Assembly: GCA_044375975.1 (NCBI GenBank)
Contig: JBILLQ010000009.1
Span: forward strand, 1-64,000
Origin: UBA5018 sp044375975
GTDB taxonomy: Bacteria > Cyanobacteriota > Cyanobacteriia > PCC-6307 > Cyanobiaceae
Reading direction: 5' to 3'
DNA length: 64,000 nucleotides
A program made the translations under genes and the position numbers. Below, in pieces: positions 8,713 to 15,728 of this stretch (positions within the stretch are counted from its first letter, which is position 1; the number at the start of each line of letters is the position of its first letter). The notes below the pieces were generated by a model, which was not told where the DNA came from, searched no databases, and worked only from the letters and a program-made list of their open reading frames with translations.

Positions 8713-9162
8713 TTATTCTAGCCTATCTCGGGCTATGCGCAGGTCGCCGAGGCCCCGTTCCTGGAGACGGCGTTGATGGAGCGTGTAGCCCTGGATCAAG
8801 TGCTGGCGCAGCACCTGGGTGGCCCAGATCCGGAACTGGGTACCACGCGGCGACTTGACGCGATAGCCCACGGAAATGATTACATCGAGGCTGTAGAAGC
8901 CCACGGGCCGCTCGGCACCGGCAATGTGCAAAAAATGCACATTGCTTTTTTCTGCCAGCTCCCCCTCCCGAAACACGTTGCCCACGTGGCGGGTGATCAC
9001 CGAGCGCTCACGGCCAAACAGCTCAGCCATCTGGGCCTGGCTGAGCCACACGGTGTCAGCCTCCAGGCGCACATCAAGTGACACCTGGCCATCAGCGGCC
9101 TGGAAAAAGATGACCTGATCGAGGGCCTGCTGCTCCAGATGGTCTTCTGTGATCAGGGCCAT
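8713..9162 (-). pseudogene. Truncated RhuM-family protein carrying the HsdR N-terminus
   Basis: 149-aa ORF. Residues 13 on match the RhuM family core: VRLEADTVWLSQAQMAELFG, an HTH-like start, then SLDVIISVGYRVKS and RGTQFRIWATQVLRQHLIQG. RhuM proteins are usually about 300 aa or more, so the C-terminal half is missing; it ends LRIARDRLE. Residues 1-12 (MALITEDHLEQQ) are those of HsdR, encoded by a near-identical 36-base repeat. The fragment still has a start coupled (TGATG) to a 51-codon ORF upstream. It is probably a remnant left by recombination, though it could still be expressed. Confidence 0.75.
9127..9162 (-). repeat. 36-bp direct repeat B (copy of hsdR 5' end on RhuM)
   Basis: Matches 7910-7945 except at one base. 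It supplies the start codon and first 12 codons of the RhuM fragment. Confidence 0.85.
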
Positions 9163-9317
9163 CAGAGCTGATCCTCCAGCAGGGCCATCACCAGGCTGTT
9201 CATCATGGCTAATGCCGCCATGCCGGAGATCGGCGAACCGGGGAAAGCCTTAAATACGAGACTGCCTGCAGCACAAGGGTTTTGACGAACTGGACATCGG
9301 CGGGGCTGGGTTTCCAT
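9162..9317 (-). CDS. 51-codon ORF of unknown function between two operon genes
   Basis: Open frame METQPRRCPV ... GMAALAMMNSLVMALLEDQL. It begins 9 bases after the AlbA_2 gene's stop and ends in TGATG with the RhuM fragment, so it would be translated in the chain. The stretch KAFPGSPIS resembles what lies upstream of hsdR (KAFPGSLIS), so it may be a relic of the same duplication and not a gene. No family recognised. Confidence 0.35.
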   Translation of the reverse strand: METQPRRCPVRQNPCAAGSLVFKAFPGSPISGMAALAMMNSLVMALLEDQL

Positions 9318-9326
9318 TAAAAGAGC

Positions 9327-10736
9327 TCACGCCCAGAAGGGCAGGTAGCGGGCGAACTTGCGGGAGCCACCGACGCTGGCGTCCGGCTTGATCAGACCAG
9401 CATCGATCGTGGCGGTAATCACCTGGGACGTGATCGTCGCTTTGTCCTCGCCGAGGTGAAAGCGATCTCGCAGGGACTGGTTGGTCATGCGCTCGCGCAT
9501 GACCCATCGCAGAGCACAATGTTGGTAGCAGGCTCGGACCCGGTCATTGCGATCCATCTGATCGAATGGTCTAGGGCCAAAGAGCGTCACGAAGGTGCGT
9601 TGATAGCCGCCATGAAAGTCTGGAGCTGGAAGTTGATAGAGCTCAGCAGCCTCCACCACCCGATCGATGCCGCTGCTCTTCTCCTCACAGATACCCAAGC
9701 GGCGCATCAGGTCTGCAAAACGCTCATTGCGCGACCGGTAGCCATCGATGAAGCGCTCCACCGGCACCAAGGGATCGCCTGGGTTTGAGATTTCAACGCG
9801 GTCGCTGTAGATTTCGATCATCACTGAAGCACCAGTGCATGTAAAGTCCTGGTGGATCAACGCATTGGCGAGAAGCTCACGGATGACCACGTCTGGCACC
9901 AGCTTTAGCTCTTTGCGCAGTGCATGTTCGATCACTTCATTTTGCGGAAGCTGGGCATAGATCGACTGAACGAGATCTTGGCAGCCCACTGCATAGCCGC
10001 GTGTGAAGATTTGATCCAGCTTGGTCTGCAGCTTTGATATGCCAGAGTAGACAATAACGCGCACGGCCTTGCGTGAGATGTCTGAAAAATCGTGCATCCT
10101 TCGCGCCATCAGGAGTGCCCCGATACGCCTGATCGAGAAGCTGCCACCAAGATGATCAATCAGCTTCTCTCCGGCAGGCCGCTCAAGGACGCCAGCACGG
10201 TCGGTGGGATAGGGAAGCTTCAGAAGCTCGAAGAACGTTTGTGTATCCAGCAACTCGACCACATCCTGTGCGTCAAGGCCGCTGCAGGATGGTTCTTCGA
10301 GCCAGTCGGGCTGGCCTTCGGAGAAGATACGACGCAGTTGATCCTCGCTCATCGGGACCAATGCTTCGCCGGCACGCATCAGGTACTTGCCGTTGAGATT
10401 GTAGGCCGTACCGCGCGGTCTCGATGGGATGTGGAAGACAAGCACCCGCCCATCAGGATGGTTCACTTCCTCTATGTCCACGCGGAAACGGACGGCATTA
10501 AACAGGTTTTCAGCGGCAACGACAATGTTCTGGAATGCCTGTGTACCCGTAACAGGGCGTGGGATCTTATCGGCGATGCCCAACAGCAGAAACCCGCCAC
10601 CTTCGTTAGCTAGAGCAACACAATATTCGTTGAGCTTGCGGGTGTCGAATTGCTGCTTAGCCTCCTTGAATTCCAACCGCTGGTGTTCGCTAGGCGCTTG
10701 CCGCCACAGATCAATTTGCTCAGCTGTCGTTGCCAT
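9327..10736 (-). CDS. AlbA_2/Schlafen-AAA_4 domain ATP-binding regulator
   Basis: 469-aa protein. N-terminal AlbA_2 (divergent AAA_4) domain: EHQRLEFKEAKQQFDT near residue 18, VALANEGGGFLLLGI near 42. A C-terminal GHKL-like block follows (VIRELLANALIHQDFTCTG ... DRVEISNPGDPL near residues 280-320) and a winged-helix-like tail. Such proteins are annotated as RecG-like or Schlafen-related regulators and are common inside type I RM loci; the role is unclear. Start ATG overlaps the hsdS stop by one base, so the two are coupled. Confidence 0.88.
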   Translation of the reverse strand: MATTAEQIDLWRQAPSEHQRLEFKEAKQQFDTRKLNEYCVALANEGGGFLLLGIADKIPRPVTGTQAFQNIVVAAENLFNAVRFRVDIEEVNHPDGRVLVFHIPSRPRGTAYNLNGKYLMRAGEALVPMSEDQLRRIFSEGQPDWLEEPSCSGLDAQDVVELLDTQTFFELLKLPYPTDRAGVLERPAGEKLIDHLGGSFSIRRIGALLMARRMHDFSDISRKAVRVIVYSGISKLQTKLDQIFTRGYAVGCQDLVQSIYAQLPQNEVIEHALRKELKLVPDVVIRELLANALIHQDFTCTGASVMIEIYSDRVEISNPGDPLVPVERFIDGYRSRNERFADLMRRLGICEEKSSGIDRVVEAAELYQLPAPDFHGGYQRTFVTLFGPRPFDQMDRNDRVRACYQHCALRWVMRERMTNQSLRDRFHLGEDKATITSQVITATIDAGLIKPDASVGGSRKFARYLPFWA

Positions 10737-12085
10737 CAGACACCAACCTTCTCAAGTATCTTCTCGGCATCAGGGATGCGGAGTTCGCCGGAGATGAGTT
10801 TGGGAAGAAGGGTGTCCCTACTCGCCGAAAGAAGATTTGATTGCTTCATGTTTGATACAACTCGATCATAGAGTATTTGCGCTTTTTCGGAAAAAATTCT
10901 TGCCACTTGATCACTTGGAGCCAGCAAGGGTATAGGTCGAAACGCTGCTTTTGAGATTTCGGCAAAGGTTGTGCCTGATGCTCTATCTTTGAACTGCTGA
11001 ACATTGCTCAAGCACCAGTTCAGGAGATAGGCGCTTGGCATCAGAGCATTGCCCTTCAAAGCAATAAAACCCTGATTGATTGAGACGGGAACGCAGGCAG
11101 CAGCAATGTAACCAACTGGTGCTCTTGATGAGAGAAGAATGGTTCCAACAGGAAGAATGCCCGATGAAATGCGTTGAACCCCATCAGCGGTAATCTTTTT
11201 CGCAGTATCCAGAAGGAATGGTTCTGGCAGAGAGGAAAGGTCTTTTGGCGTCACCCAGAAGTATTTGCCACCATCCCAGTAGGCAGGTTCGCTTGTCGAA
11301 GGAGTCGAACCTCCGACGCACTCAACAACTTCACCCACTGGAGCAACACTCCACCCCCGCGGAATCTCCCCCAGTTCCGAATCCTCAAATGAATCTGGGA
11401 ACAGGTCGCTGATTTCTGCTGGCAATCCAGTGGAGCGGCCTTCTACCTTTGCTCTGACTGGATCGAAATCCACAAACCACGACTTGAAGAGCGCCTTAGC
11501 CATCGCCTCCAAGGTTTCGTTGATCTTGCTGTTCAGTTCGATCTTGTCGTCAAGGGTGCCGAGGATATGGACGATTGCCTTTTGTTCCTGTAGTGACGGC
11601 AAAAGAATAGGAATAGAGCGTATTATTCCTTCATTTAGATTTGGCATCGTTGCGCCAATGGCATGATGGCGAATCCAGCAGATGGTTTCCTTCCCGGACA
11701 AGTAGGTTGCCAGAAAAGAAGGAAAAGCAATGCTTTTTGCCTTTTCAATTCTTAGTCGTATTGCGCCAGTTCCGCAAATAGCGCCTTCATCGGACTTCCT
11801 GACGATCGCTGTCTTACCCGTTGCTTGCGCTCCTCTTCGAGCGAAAAGAATGTCATCCTGTCTTAAGAGGTGACGTGAGAGTTCATTCGCTTTTTCGCTT
11901 GAAATCCTGGGCAGGACATCAGGATTTATCTTGCCGTCGTCTATCGCTTCAGTCGGCACAACTGGGATCCCAGTTTCCTTGTAATCGTATGAATGAAGTT
12001 GGGAACCAAAAGGTCCCGTCTGTAGTTCTGCCCCAAACTGGTCGCATAGATCGCCAATCTTCATCCTCTTCCACTCAAAACTCAT
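10736..12085 (-). CDS. hsdS: Type I restriction enzyme, S (specificity) subunit
   Basis: 449-aa HsdS with two target recognition domains of usual size. The central conserved helix is LPSLQEQKAIVHILGTLDD near residue 160, followed by ALFKSWFVDFDPVRAK; the C-terminal helix is TLLPKLISGELRIPDAEKIL. The two TRDs define the bipartite DNA site read by the HsdM/HsdR complex; the sequence recognised cannot be predicted here. Downstream of a MntA/HepT pair by 45 bases, and coupled to the AlbA_2 gene. Confidence 0.95.
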   Translation of the reverse strand: MSFEWKRMKIGDLCDQFGAELQTGPFGSQLHSYDYKETGIPVVPTEAIDDGKINPDVLPRISSEKANELSRHLLRQDDILFARRGAQATGKTAIVRKSDEGAICGTGAIRLRIEKAKSIAFPSFLATYLSGKETICWIRHHAIGATMPNLNEGIIRSIPILLPSLQEQKAIVHILGTLDDKIELNSKINETLEAMAKALFKSWFVDFDPVRAKVEGRSTGLPAEISDLFPDSFEDSELGEIPRGWSVAPVGEVVECVGGSTPSTSEPAYWDGGKYFWVTPKDLSSLPEPFLLDTAKKITADGVQRISSGILPVGTILLSSRAPVGYIAAACVPVSINQGFIALKGNALMPSAYLLNWCLSNVQQFKDRASGTTFAEISKAAFRPIPLLAPSDQVARIFSEKAQILYDRVVSNMKQSNLLSASRDTLLPKLISGELRIPDAEKILEKVGV

Positions 12086-12130
12086 ATCCCAACCTCCTCA
12101 GGTTCACGGCAATCTGCTGATTCTTGCATG

Positions 12131-12493
12131 TCATACGCTCTCTCCTTCTGCCAGGTAGTTCTCCAGCCTGATCTTCAGGTCCGGCAGATCCGAATGAATG
12201 GCATCCCACAAAATCTCGAAGTCGATCTGATCGTAAGCATGAACAATCCGGTTTCGCATGTCAATGATCTTCCCGAGATCGGGAATGGCTTCGCGCAGGG
12301 AGTCATCCAATTCGGTCGCTTTGTTAAGTGCCTCTCCAATAACTCCGAGCTTGAACAGCACTGCGGCCTGGACCATTTCGTTGGCCAGGAAGTCTTCAAG
12401 CGGCAGAGAGCCAATGAAACTGTTGATCGAAGCGATAGCTTCGAGCGCATCAAGCAGTCGCAGCTTTGCAGTCTTTGCCATATTATAGATCAA
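12131..12493 (-). CDS. HepT-like (DUF86) HEPN ribonuclease toxin, second copy
   Basis: 120-aa HEPN protein with RX4HXY intact (MRNRIVHAYDQID near residue 79). It differs clearly in sequence from the 8.0-kb copy, so the two were acquired separately and not made by a recent duplication. It overlaps its MntA-like partner upstream by 11 bases. Confidence 0.9.
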   Translation of the reverse strand: MIYNMAKTAKLRLLDALEAIASINSFIGSLPLEDFLANEMVQAAVLFKLGVIGEALNKATELDDSLREAIPDLGKIIDMRNRIVHAYDQIDFEILWDAIHSDLPDLKIRLENYLAEGESV

Positions 12494-12812
12494 CCACTAT
12501 CGTGCGATCCTTCTGAACCTCGGCCTTGAAATACGGGTTCTTAATCATCAGCTCTGTCAGCAGGTCCACGGGCCGTCCATAAAGAGCCTCCAGGGCATCG
12601 GCGAAGTCACAGAAGCGACGTGCATAGCCTGGTTCGCGTCGCCCTTTCATTTGCACGATGAAGTCAAGGTCGCTGTGGCCTGGATCAAACTCACCGCGAG
12701 CCGCTGAACCGAACAGCTCCAGCTTCTCTACGCCATAGCGCTCGCACAGCTCCCTCAATGGCTGCAGCTTCGCCTGCAGCAGCTCTGGCAGTGGCGCAGC
12801 TGTGGGTGTCAT
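12483..12812 (-). CDS. MntA-like nucleotidyltransferase antitoxin, second copy
   Basis: 109-aa nucleotidyltransferase with LFGSAARGEFDPGHSDLDFI near residues 34-53, a GSX11DXD variant common in this family. Predicted to AMPylate and neutralise the overlapping HepT downstream. Its ATG overlaps the stop of the preceding nucleotidyltransferase by four bases, so two nucleotidyltransferase genes are chained head to tail. Confidence 0.9.
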   Translation of the reverse strand: MTPTAAPLPELLQAKLQPLRELCERYGVEKLELFGSAARGEFDPGHSDLDFIVQMKGRREPGYARRFCDFADALEALYGRPVDLLTELMIKNPYFKAEVQKDRTIVVDL

Positions 12813-13123
12813 GGCTGCCCATCGCCCCGATAGATCACCATCCCCACGCGCTCGATATGTTCCAACAATGGCGCGTGGGTGATGGCCGCCAGGGCTTGCA
12901 CATCAAAGCGGTACGGCAGGGGCAGCTCCTCCAGTTCGGCGGCAATTGCTTCGGCACCAAGAGCTCCCAGGGAGCCGGCCAGGGCCAGGTCCACATCGGA
13001 GCGATCGCTGTGGGTGCCCTTGGCGCGGGAGCCGAACAGGGTGGCGCTCTCGATTTCCCGGTGCTGGCGCAGCACCGAGCGCACCAGCTCCAGTTCGCTG
13101 GCCAGCAGGGGATCTCGGATCAT
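12809..13123 (-). CDS. HI0073-like nucleotidyltransferase domain protein
   Basis: 104-aa minimal nucleotidyltransferase with LFGSRAKGTHSDRSDVDLAL near residues 29-48 (GSX10DXD). Pairs with the HI0074-like gene directly upstream (four-base ATGA overlap), the arrangement seen in Haemophilus HI0073/HI0074. Such pairs resemble MntA/HepT modules but use a different helical partner. Role as a toxin-antitoxin pair is inference. Confidence 0.88.
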   Translation of the reverse strand: MIRDPLLASELELVRSVLRQHREIESATLFGSRAKGTHSDRSDVDLALAGSLGALGAEAIAAELEELPLPYRFDVQALAAITHAPLLEHIERVGMVIYRGDGQP

Positions 13124-13539
13124 GGCGTCACCTCCTGCTGCAGGAAGCTGAGCAGCCGCTCCATAGCCGGAAGATACTGCTGGTGAATGGCCTCCACCGA
13201 CTCTTCAAACACTGTTGGATTGTAGGTGTGGGAGAGCAAATTGCGGTGGTCGAGCATGGCGATCCACACCTGGCCATCGGCGATCACCTTGGCCGCGTAG
13301 GCATCCTTGAGCACCTGGCGTGGCATCACCACCGCAAACACGAAGCCATTGGCCTCCATGTAATCCTTGGTGGTTTTCCAGGCCAGCTCGAAGCAGTATT
13401 CGAAGCGTTGGATCACCCCTTCCTTTTCCAGCTGGTTGAGGGCTGCAGGGCCATTCACCATGGCCTCGCGCAACAAGGCCAGCGCCCGCTCAAAGTTGCT
13501 CAGGCGCTGCTGCCAGCGGATGTCGGCGGCTGGTGTCAT
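13120..13539 (-). CDS. HI0074-like nucleotidyltransferase substrate-binding protein
   Basis: 139-aa helical protein: IRWQQRLSNFERALALLREA at the start, GVIQRFEYCFELAWKTTKDY near residue 60, LDHRNLLSHTYNP near 95. This matches the HI0074 family (HEPN-related partner of a minimal nucleotidyltransferase). Its first 16 codons and the DNA upstream are duplicated at 15626-15664, beside hsdM, which shows that this gene once followed hsdM directly. Confidence 0.9.
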   Translation of the reverse strand: MTPAADIRWQQRLSNFERALALLREAMVNGPAALNQLEKEGVIQRFEYCFELAWKTTKDYMEANGFVFAVVMPRQVLKDAYAAKVIADGQVWIAMLDHRNLLSHTYNPTVFEESVEAIHQQYLPAMERLLSFLQQEVTP

Positions 13540-13603
13540 TCGGCTCCAAACCCCAACCAGGCCAGGTTACGGGTAATCGCCGCATCCAGTTTTGATCCCT
13601 CTT
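13501..13603 (-). repeat. 103-bp direct repeat, copy 1 (hsdM 3' / HI0074 5' junction)
   Basis: Matches 15626-15728 at about 100 of 103 positions (offset 2125). It contains the last codons of the HsdM reading frame (EGSKLDAAI.RNLAWLGFGA), the ATGA stop/start overlap and the first codons of the HI0074-like gene. Here the HsdM tail is fused to a HepT-like protein. Confidence 0.95.
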
Positions 13604-13946
13604 GCTGCTGCAGCCTCAATCCCTCCGCCAACCTCCCCTGCCACAGCTTCAGATCCCCGTCCACAAAACCCACCAGATCAGCCAAAGCCACCCCCTGCTC
13701 CCAATCCCGCATCCGAGCGCAGCCTTCGAGCAGGGCATCGCCATCCGGCCAGATCTGCTGCAGGGATGGTTCCTCGACCAAGGCCACCCGCAGGGCTTCC
13801 TGCACGATGCCCAGTTGGCGTTGCACGGCGCTGCGGGTCAGATCATCTGCCAGGCAATTATGTAGACAATCATTGACGGTGTAGCGCTCGATGGCGGTGA
13901 TAGCCTGAAGGGCATGCCCTAGGCGGCGGCTAGCCTCTGGATTCAT
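13536..13946 (-). CDS. Degenerate HepT-like protein with an HsdM-derived C-terminus
   Basis: 136-aa protein (ATG at 13946; the frame is open to 14036). Residues 1-108 follow the HepT/DUF86 pattern: RLGHALQAITAIERY, QRQLGIVQEALRVAL, then the motif region. The RX4HXY segment reads RMRDWEQGVALAD, so the catalytic histidine and tyrosine are absent. Residues from about 112 (QQEGSKLDAAITRNLAWLG) are a copy of the HsdM C-terminus, brought in by the 103-bp repeat. Starts two bases after the second stop of the gene upstream and ends in ATGA with HI0074. Unlikely to be an active RNase. Confidence 0.7.
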   Translation of the reverse strand: MNPEASRRLGHALQAITAIERYTVNDCLHNCLADDLTRSAVQRQLGIVQEALRVALVEEPSLQQIWPDGDALLEGCARMRDWEQGVALADLVGFVDGDLKLWQGRLAEGLRLQQQEGSKLDAAITRNLAWLGFGAE

Positions 13947-13948
13947 GG

Positions 13949-14107
13949 CTATAGGTCCAACTCTCCCGATGTCAATCCCTTTGCCTGAGCCATTTCCGGA
14001 TTGTAGACATAGACAGAATCCTTGTGCATTCCCCAAGCCCTCACTGGATCAGCGAGCTTCTTGCGAAGGTCAATCTGTATCTTTTTACATTCAGTATCAG
14101 TAGCCTA
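13949..14107 (-). pseudogene. In-frame continuation of the ATPase partner after an amber stop
   Basis: Directly after the TAG at 14105-14107 the same frame runs 50 more codons (ATDTECKKIQIDLRKKLA ... ) to TAG at 13949-13951. The segment has good protein character (KKIQIDLRKKLADPVRAWG, MHKDSVYVYNPEMAQAKG) and ends two bases before the next start. The simplest reading is one gene of about 195 codons interrupted by a nonsense mutation, or read through. It is not expected to be translated on its own, having no start at its head. Confidence 0.6.
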
Positions 14108-14539
14108 TTCAGCATTAAGCACAACGATCAGATAAAATTGAAGATCTCTCAATGCACTGTCAAGAATATAGGCCGAAACATCCGAAAGATCTGCTTCCGG
14201 CCTGAATGCGCCGACCTTGACACCAGCAATCATAGCGATGGCATTGGACAATTTACTGGCCCACTCCTGCAGATTCGCATCAAATTTTGCTGTATTTTCC
14301 TGTCTTGCGATACTGGACTTTGCCTCGACAATCCACACCTTTGGACGTTGCCTCGCCAAATCAGACCAGGCAAACTCGGCCATTTTTGGGATACTATTTT
14401 CGCGGAAAAATCCCTTTTGCTTGGAATGTTCCTCCAGGCGGAAAACACTTTCTTGGCGGAATGGTCCAAACCACAATCCAGATTCAAAAAGCCTGAGCTT
14501 GCCATCGGAATCAAGAACAACTGGAGACGTGGGGCTCAT
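14105..14539 (-). CDS. Partner of the ABC-type ATPase, possible nuclease; family not recognised
   Basis: 144-aa protein, start coupled to the ATPase stop (ATGA overlap). The block KVWIVEAKSSIARQENTAKF near residues 67-86 has a hydrophobic strand followed by ExK, as in PD-(D/E)xK nucleases, with aspartate in WSDLARQRP just before it. C-terminal part SALRDLQFYLIVVLNAE looks like a core strand cut short: the frame carries on for 50 codons after the amber stop. Paired with an SMC/OLD-like ATPase inside an RM operon, an effector role in phage defence is the likely job, but this is inference. Confidence 0.65.
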   Translation of the reverse strand: MSPTSPVVLDSDGKLRLFESGLWFGPFRQESVFRLEEHSKQKGFFRENSIPKMAEFAWSDLARQRPKVWIVEAKSSIARQENTAKFDANLQEWASKLSNAIAMIAGVKVGAFRPEADLSDVSAYILDSALRDLQFYLIVVLNAE

Positions 14540-15543
14540 AGGATCTCAATCTCCTGCCTGTAAAGCGCACCCACCTCATTGATCACAGGATTTTCGGGCA
14601 TTCCTTCCAGCATGTTGTCAGTGCTCCAGCCTTCAGAATCTCCAGAAAGGACAGGGACAGATAGGGAATGCCGTTTGGCTATGAGGTGAAGATTCGTGAC
14701 CACGAAGTAGGAGTGGCTTGAGAGGAAGAACTGAATTCCCCTTTGCGCTAAGGTCGCAATGATTTCAAGGAACGTGCTAATCGCATGAGGATGCAAAGCA
14801 GACTCTGGCTCGTCGATGAACACTACGGAATCAAGCCCCAGTGAACGGTTGCCCAAGAGAGTGTCCAGAATACCAATCTTTTTGATGCCTTCTGCAGCCA
14901 CCCCAATGGCGAAGCGCTGGTTACCCTTCCTGTAAAACCACTTACCAGAATCTTCTTCATAGATCACCTTGCCCCCGAGAAGCCCCTCCAACTCATCGCG
15001 AGCATTTGCAAACTCAGGATAGTTTCTTCCTTGCCTTGTGCCATGACGAAGAGCGATGGCTAGATCATAATAGGTATCATCAAAGCCGAATAGTTGATCC
15101 CGCTCCCGGGATTGCAGGATCAGATGATGCAGCGACAACACCTCCTTGGCTGGTAGAAAGATGGAATTACTGACCCGAGATCTGCCACTCGTTTCCACGG
15201 ATTGAATCTGCCGCCTCGTATCGCGGCCGAAACTATATGAGAAACGATCACCATCGATCAAGCTGTCGAACTGCAGCGGCTCCTGACTGCCCTTGCTCAC
15301 CAGATCACCGATGCGCTCAGGCTGAAAAGTCCAGTACAACTTCTCGGCAAGGATCTGCGCGGCCGAGCGCGGCTCCTGGCCCCGGCCGTGCAGCTCCAAG
15401 GTGCGCATAGCCACATACAGGCTTTTAAGCACAAATGTTTTGCCACAGCCATTGCTACCGATCACCAAGTTAATCGGTCCCAGATTATCCCAGCGAAGCT
15501 CGGAGAGGGGGCCGAAGTTATCCCAGCAGCAGGATTCAATCAT
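14536..15543 (-). CDS. SMC/OLD-like ABC-type ATPase (AAA_15/AAA_21 type), likely defence gene
   Basis: 335-aa ATPase. Begins WDNFGPLSELRWDNLGPINL, then Walker A IGSNGCGKTFVLKSLY near residues 28-43; a middle insertion; the signature-like GVAAEGIKKIG near 218; Walker B DSVVFIDEPESALHPH near 237-252; and a D-loop/H-switch LSSHSYFVV near 272. This fold drives several defence systems (OLD, Septu PtuA, PARIS AriA). No nuclease domain of its own is visible; the coupled downstream gene may supply it. Preceded by a 42-codon remnant ORF overlapping its start, and bracketed with two other genes by a 103-bp repeat. Confidence 0.88.
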   Translation of the reverse strand: MIESCCWDNFGPLSELRWDNLGPINLVIGSNGCGKTFVLKSLYVAMRTLELHGRGQEPRSAAQILAEKLYWTFQPERIGDLVSKGSQEPLQFDSLIDGDRFSYSFGRDTRRQIQSVETSGRSRVSNSIFLPAKEVLSLHHLILQSRERDQLFGFDDTYYDLAIALRHGTRQGRNYPEFANARDELEGLLGGKVIYEEDSGKWFYRKGNQRFAIGVAAEGIKKIGILDTLLGNRSLGLDSVVFIDEPESALHPHAISTFLEIIATLAQRGIQFFLSSHSYFVVTNLHLIAKRHSLSVPVLSGDSEGWSTDNMLEGMPENPVINEVGALYRQEIEIL

Positions 15544-15664
15544 CGGAATACCTCTTGGCCATGATTGGAATTTTAGTACAGGCCTGATTGTTCATGGCTC
15601 CGGATAGATCGCAATCAAAATTCACCAGGCGCTGTTGCCAGCGGATGTCGGCGGCTGGTGTCAT
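15536..15664 (-). pseudogene. 5' remnant of an HI0074-like gene after hsdM
   Basis: 42-codon ORF beginning MTPAADIRWQQRL, identical over the first 13 residues to the intact HI0074-like protein, then diverging. It starts in the hsdM stop (ATGA) and its own stop overlaps the ATPase start, so it now acts as a translational bridge. It is the broken end of the original hsdM-HI0074 junction. Confidence 0.8.
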
Positions 15665-15728
15665 TCGGCTCCAAACCCCAACCAGGCCAGGTTACGAGCA
15701 ATCGCCGCATCCAGTTTTGATCCCTCTT
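15626..15728 (-). repeat. 103-bp direct repeat, copy 2 (native hsdM 3' end)
   Basis: Second copy of the hsdM/HI0074 junction, matching 13501-13603 with three mismatches. Here it lies in its native place at the end of hsdM. DNA between the copies holds the ATPase, its partner and the HepT-like gene. Confidence 0.95.
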
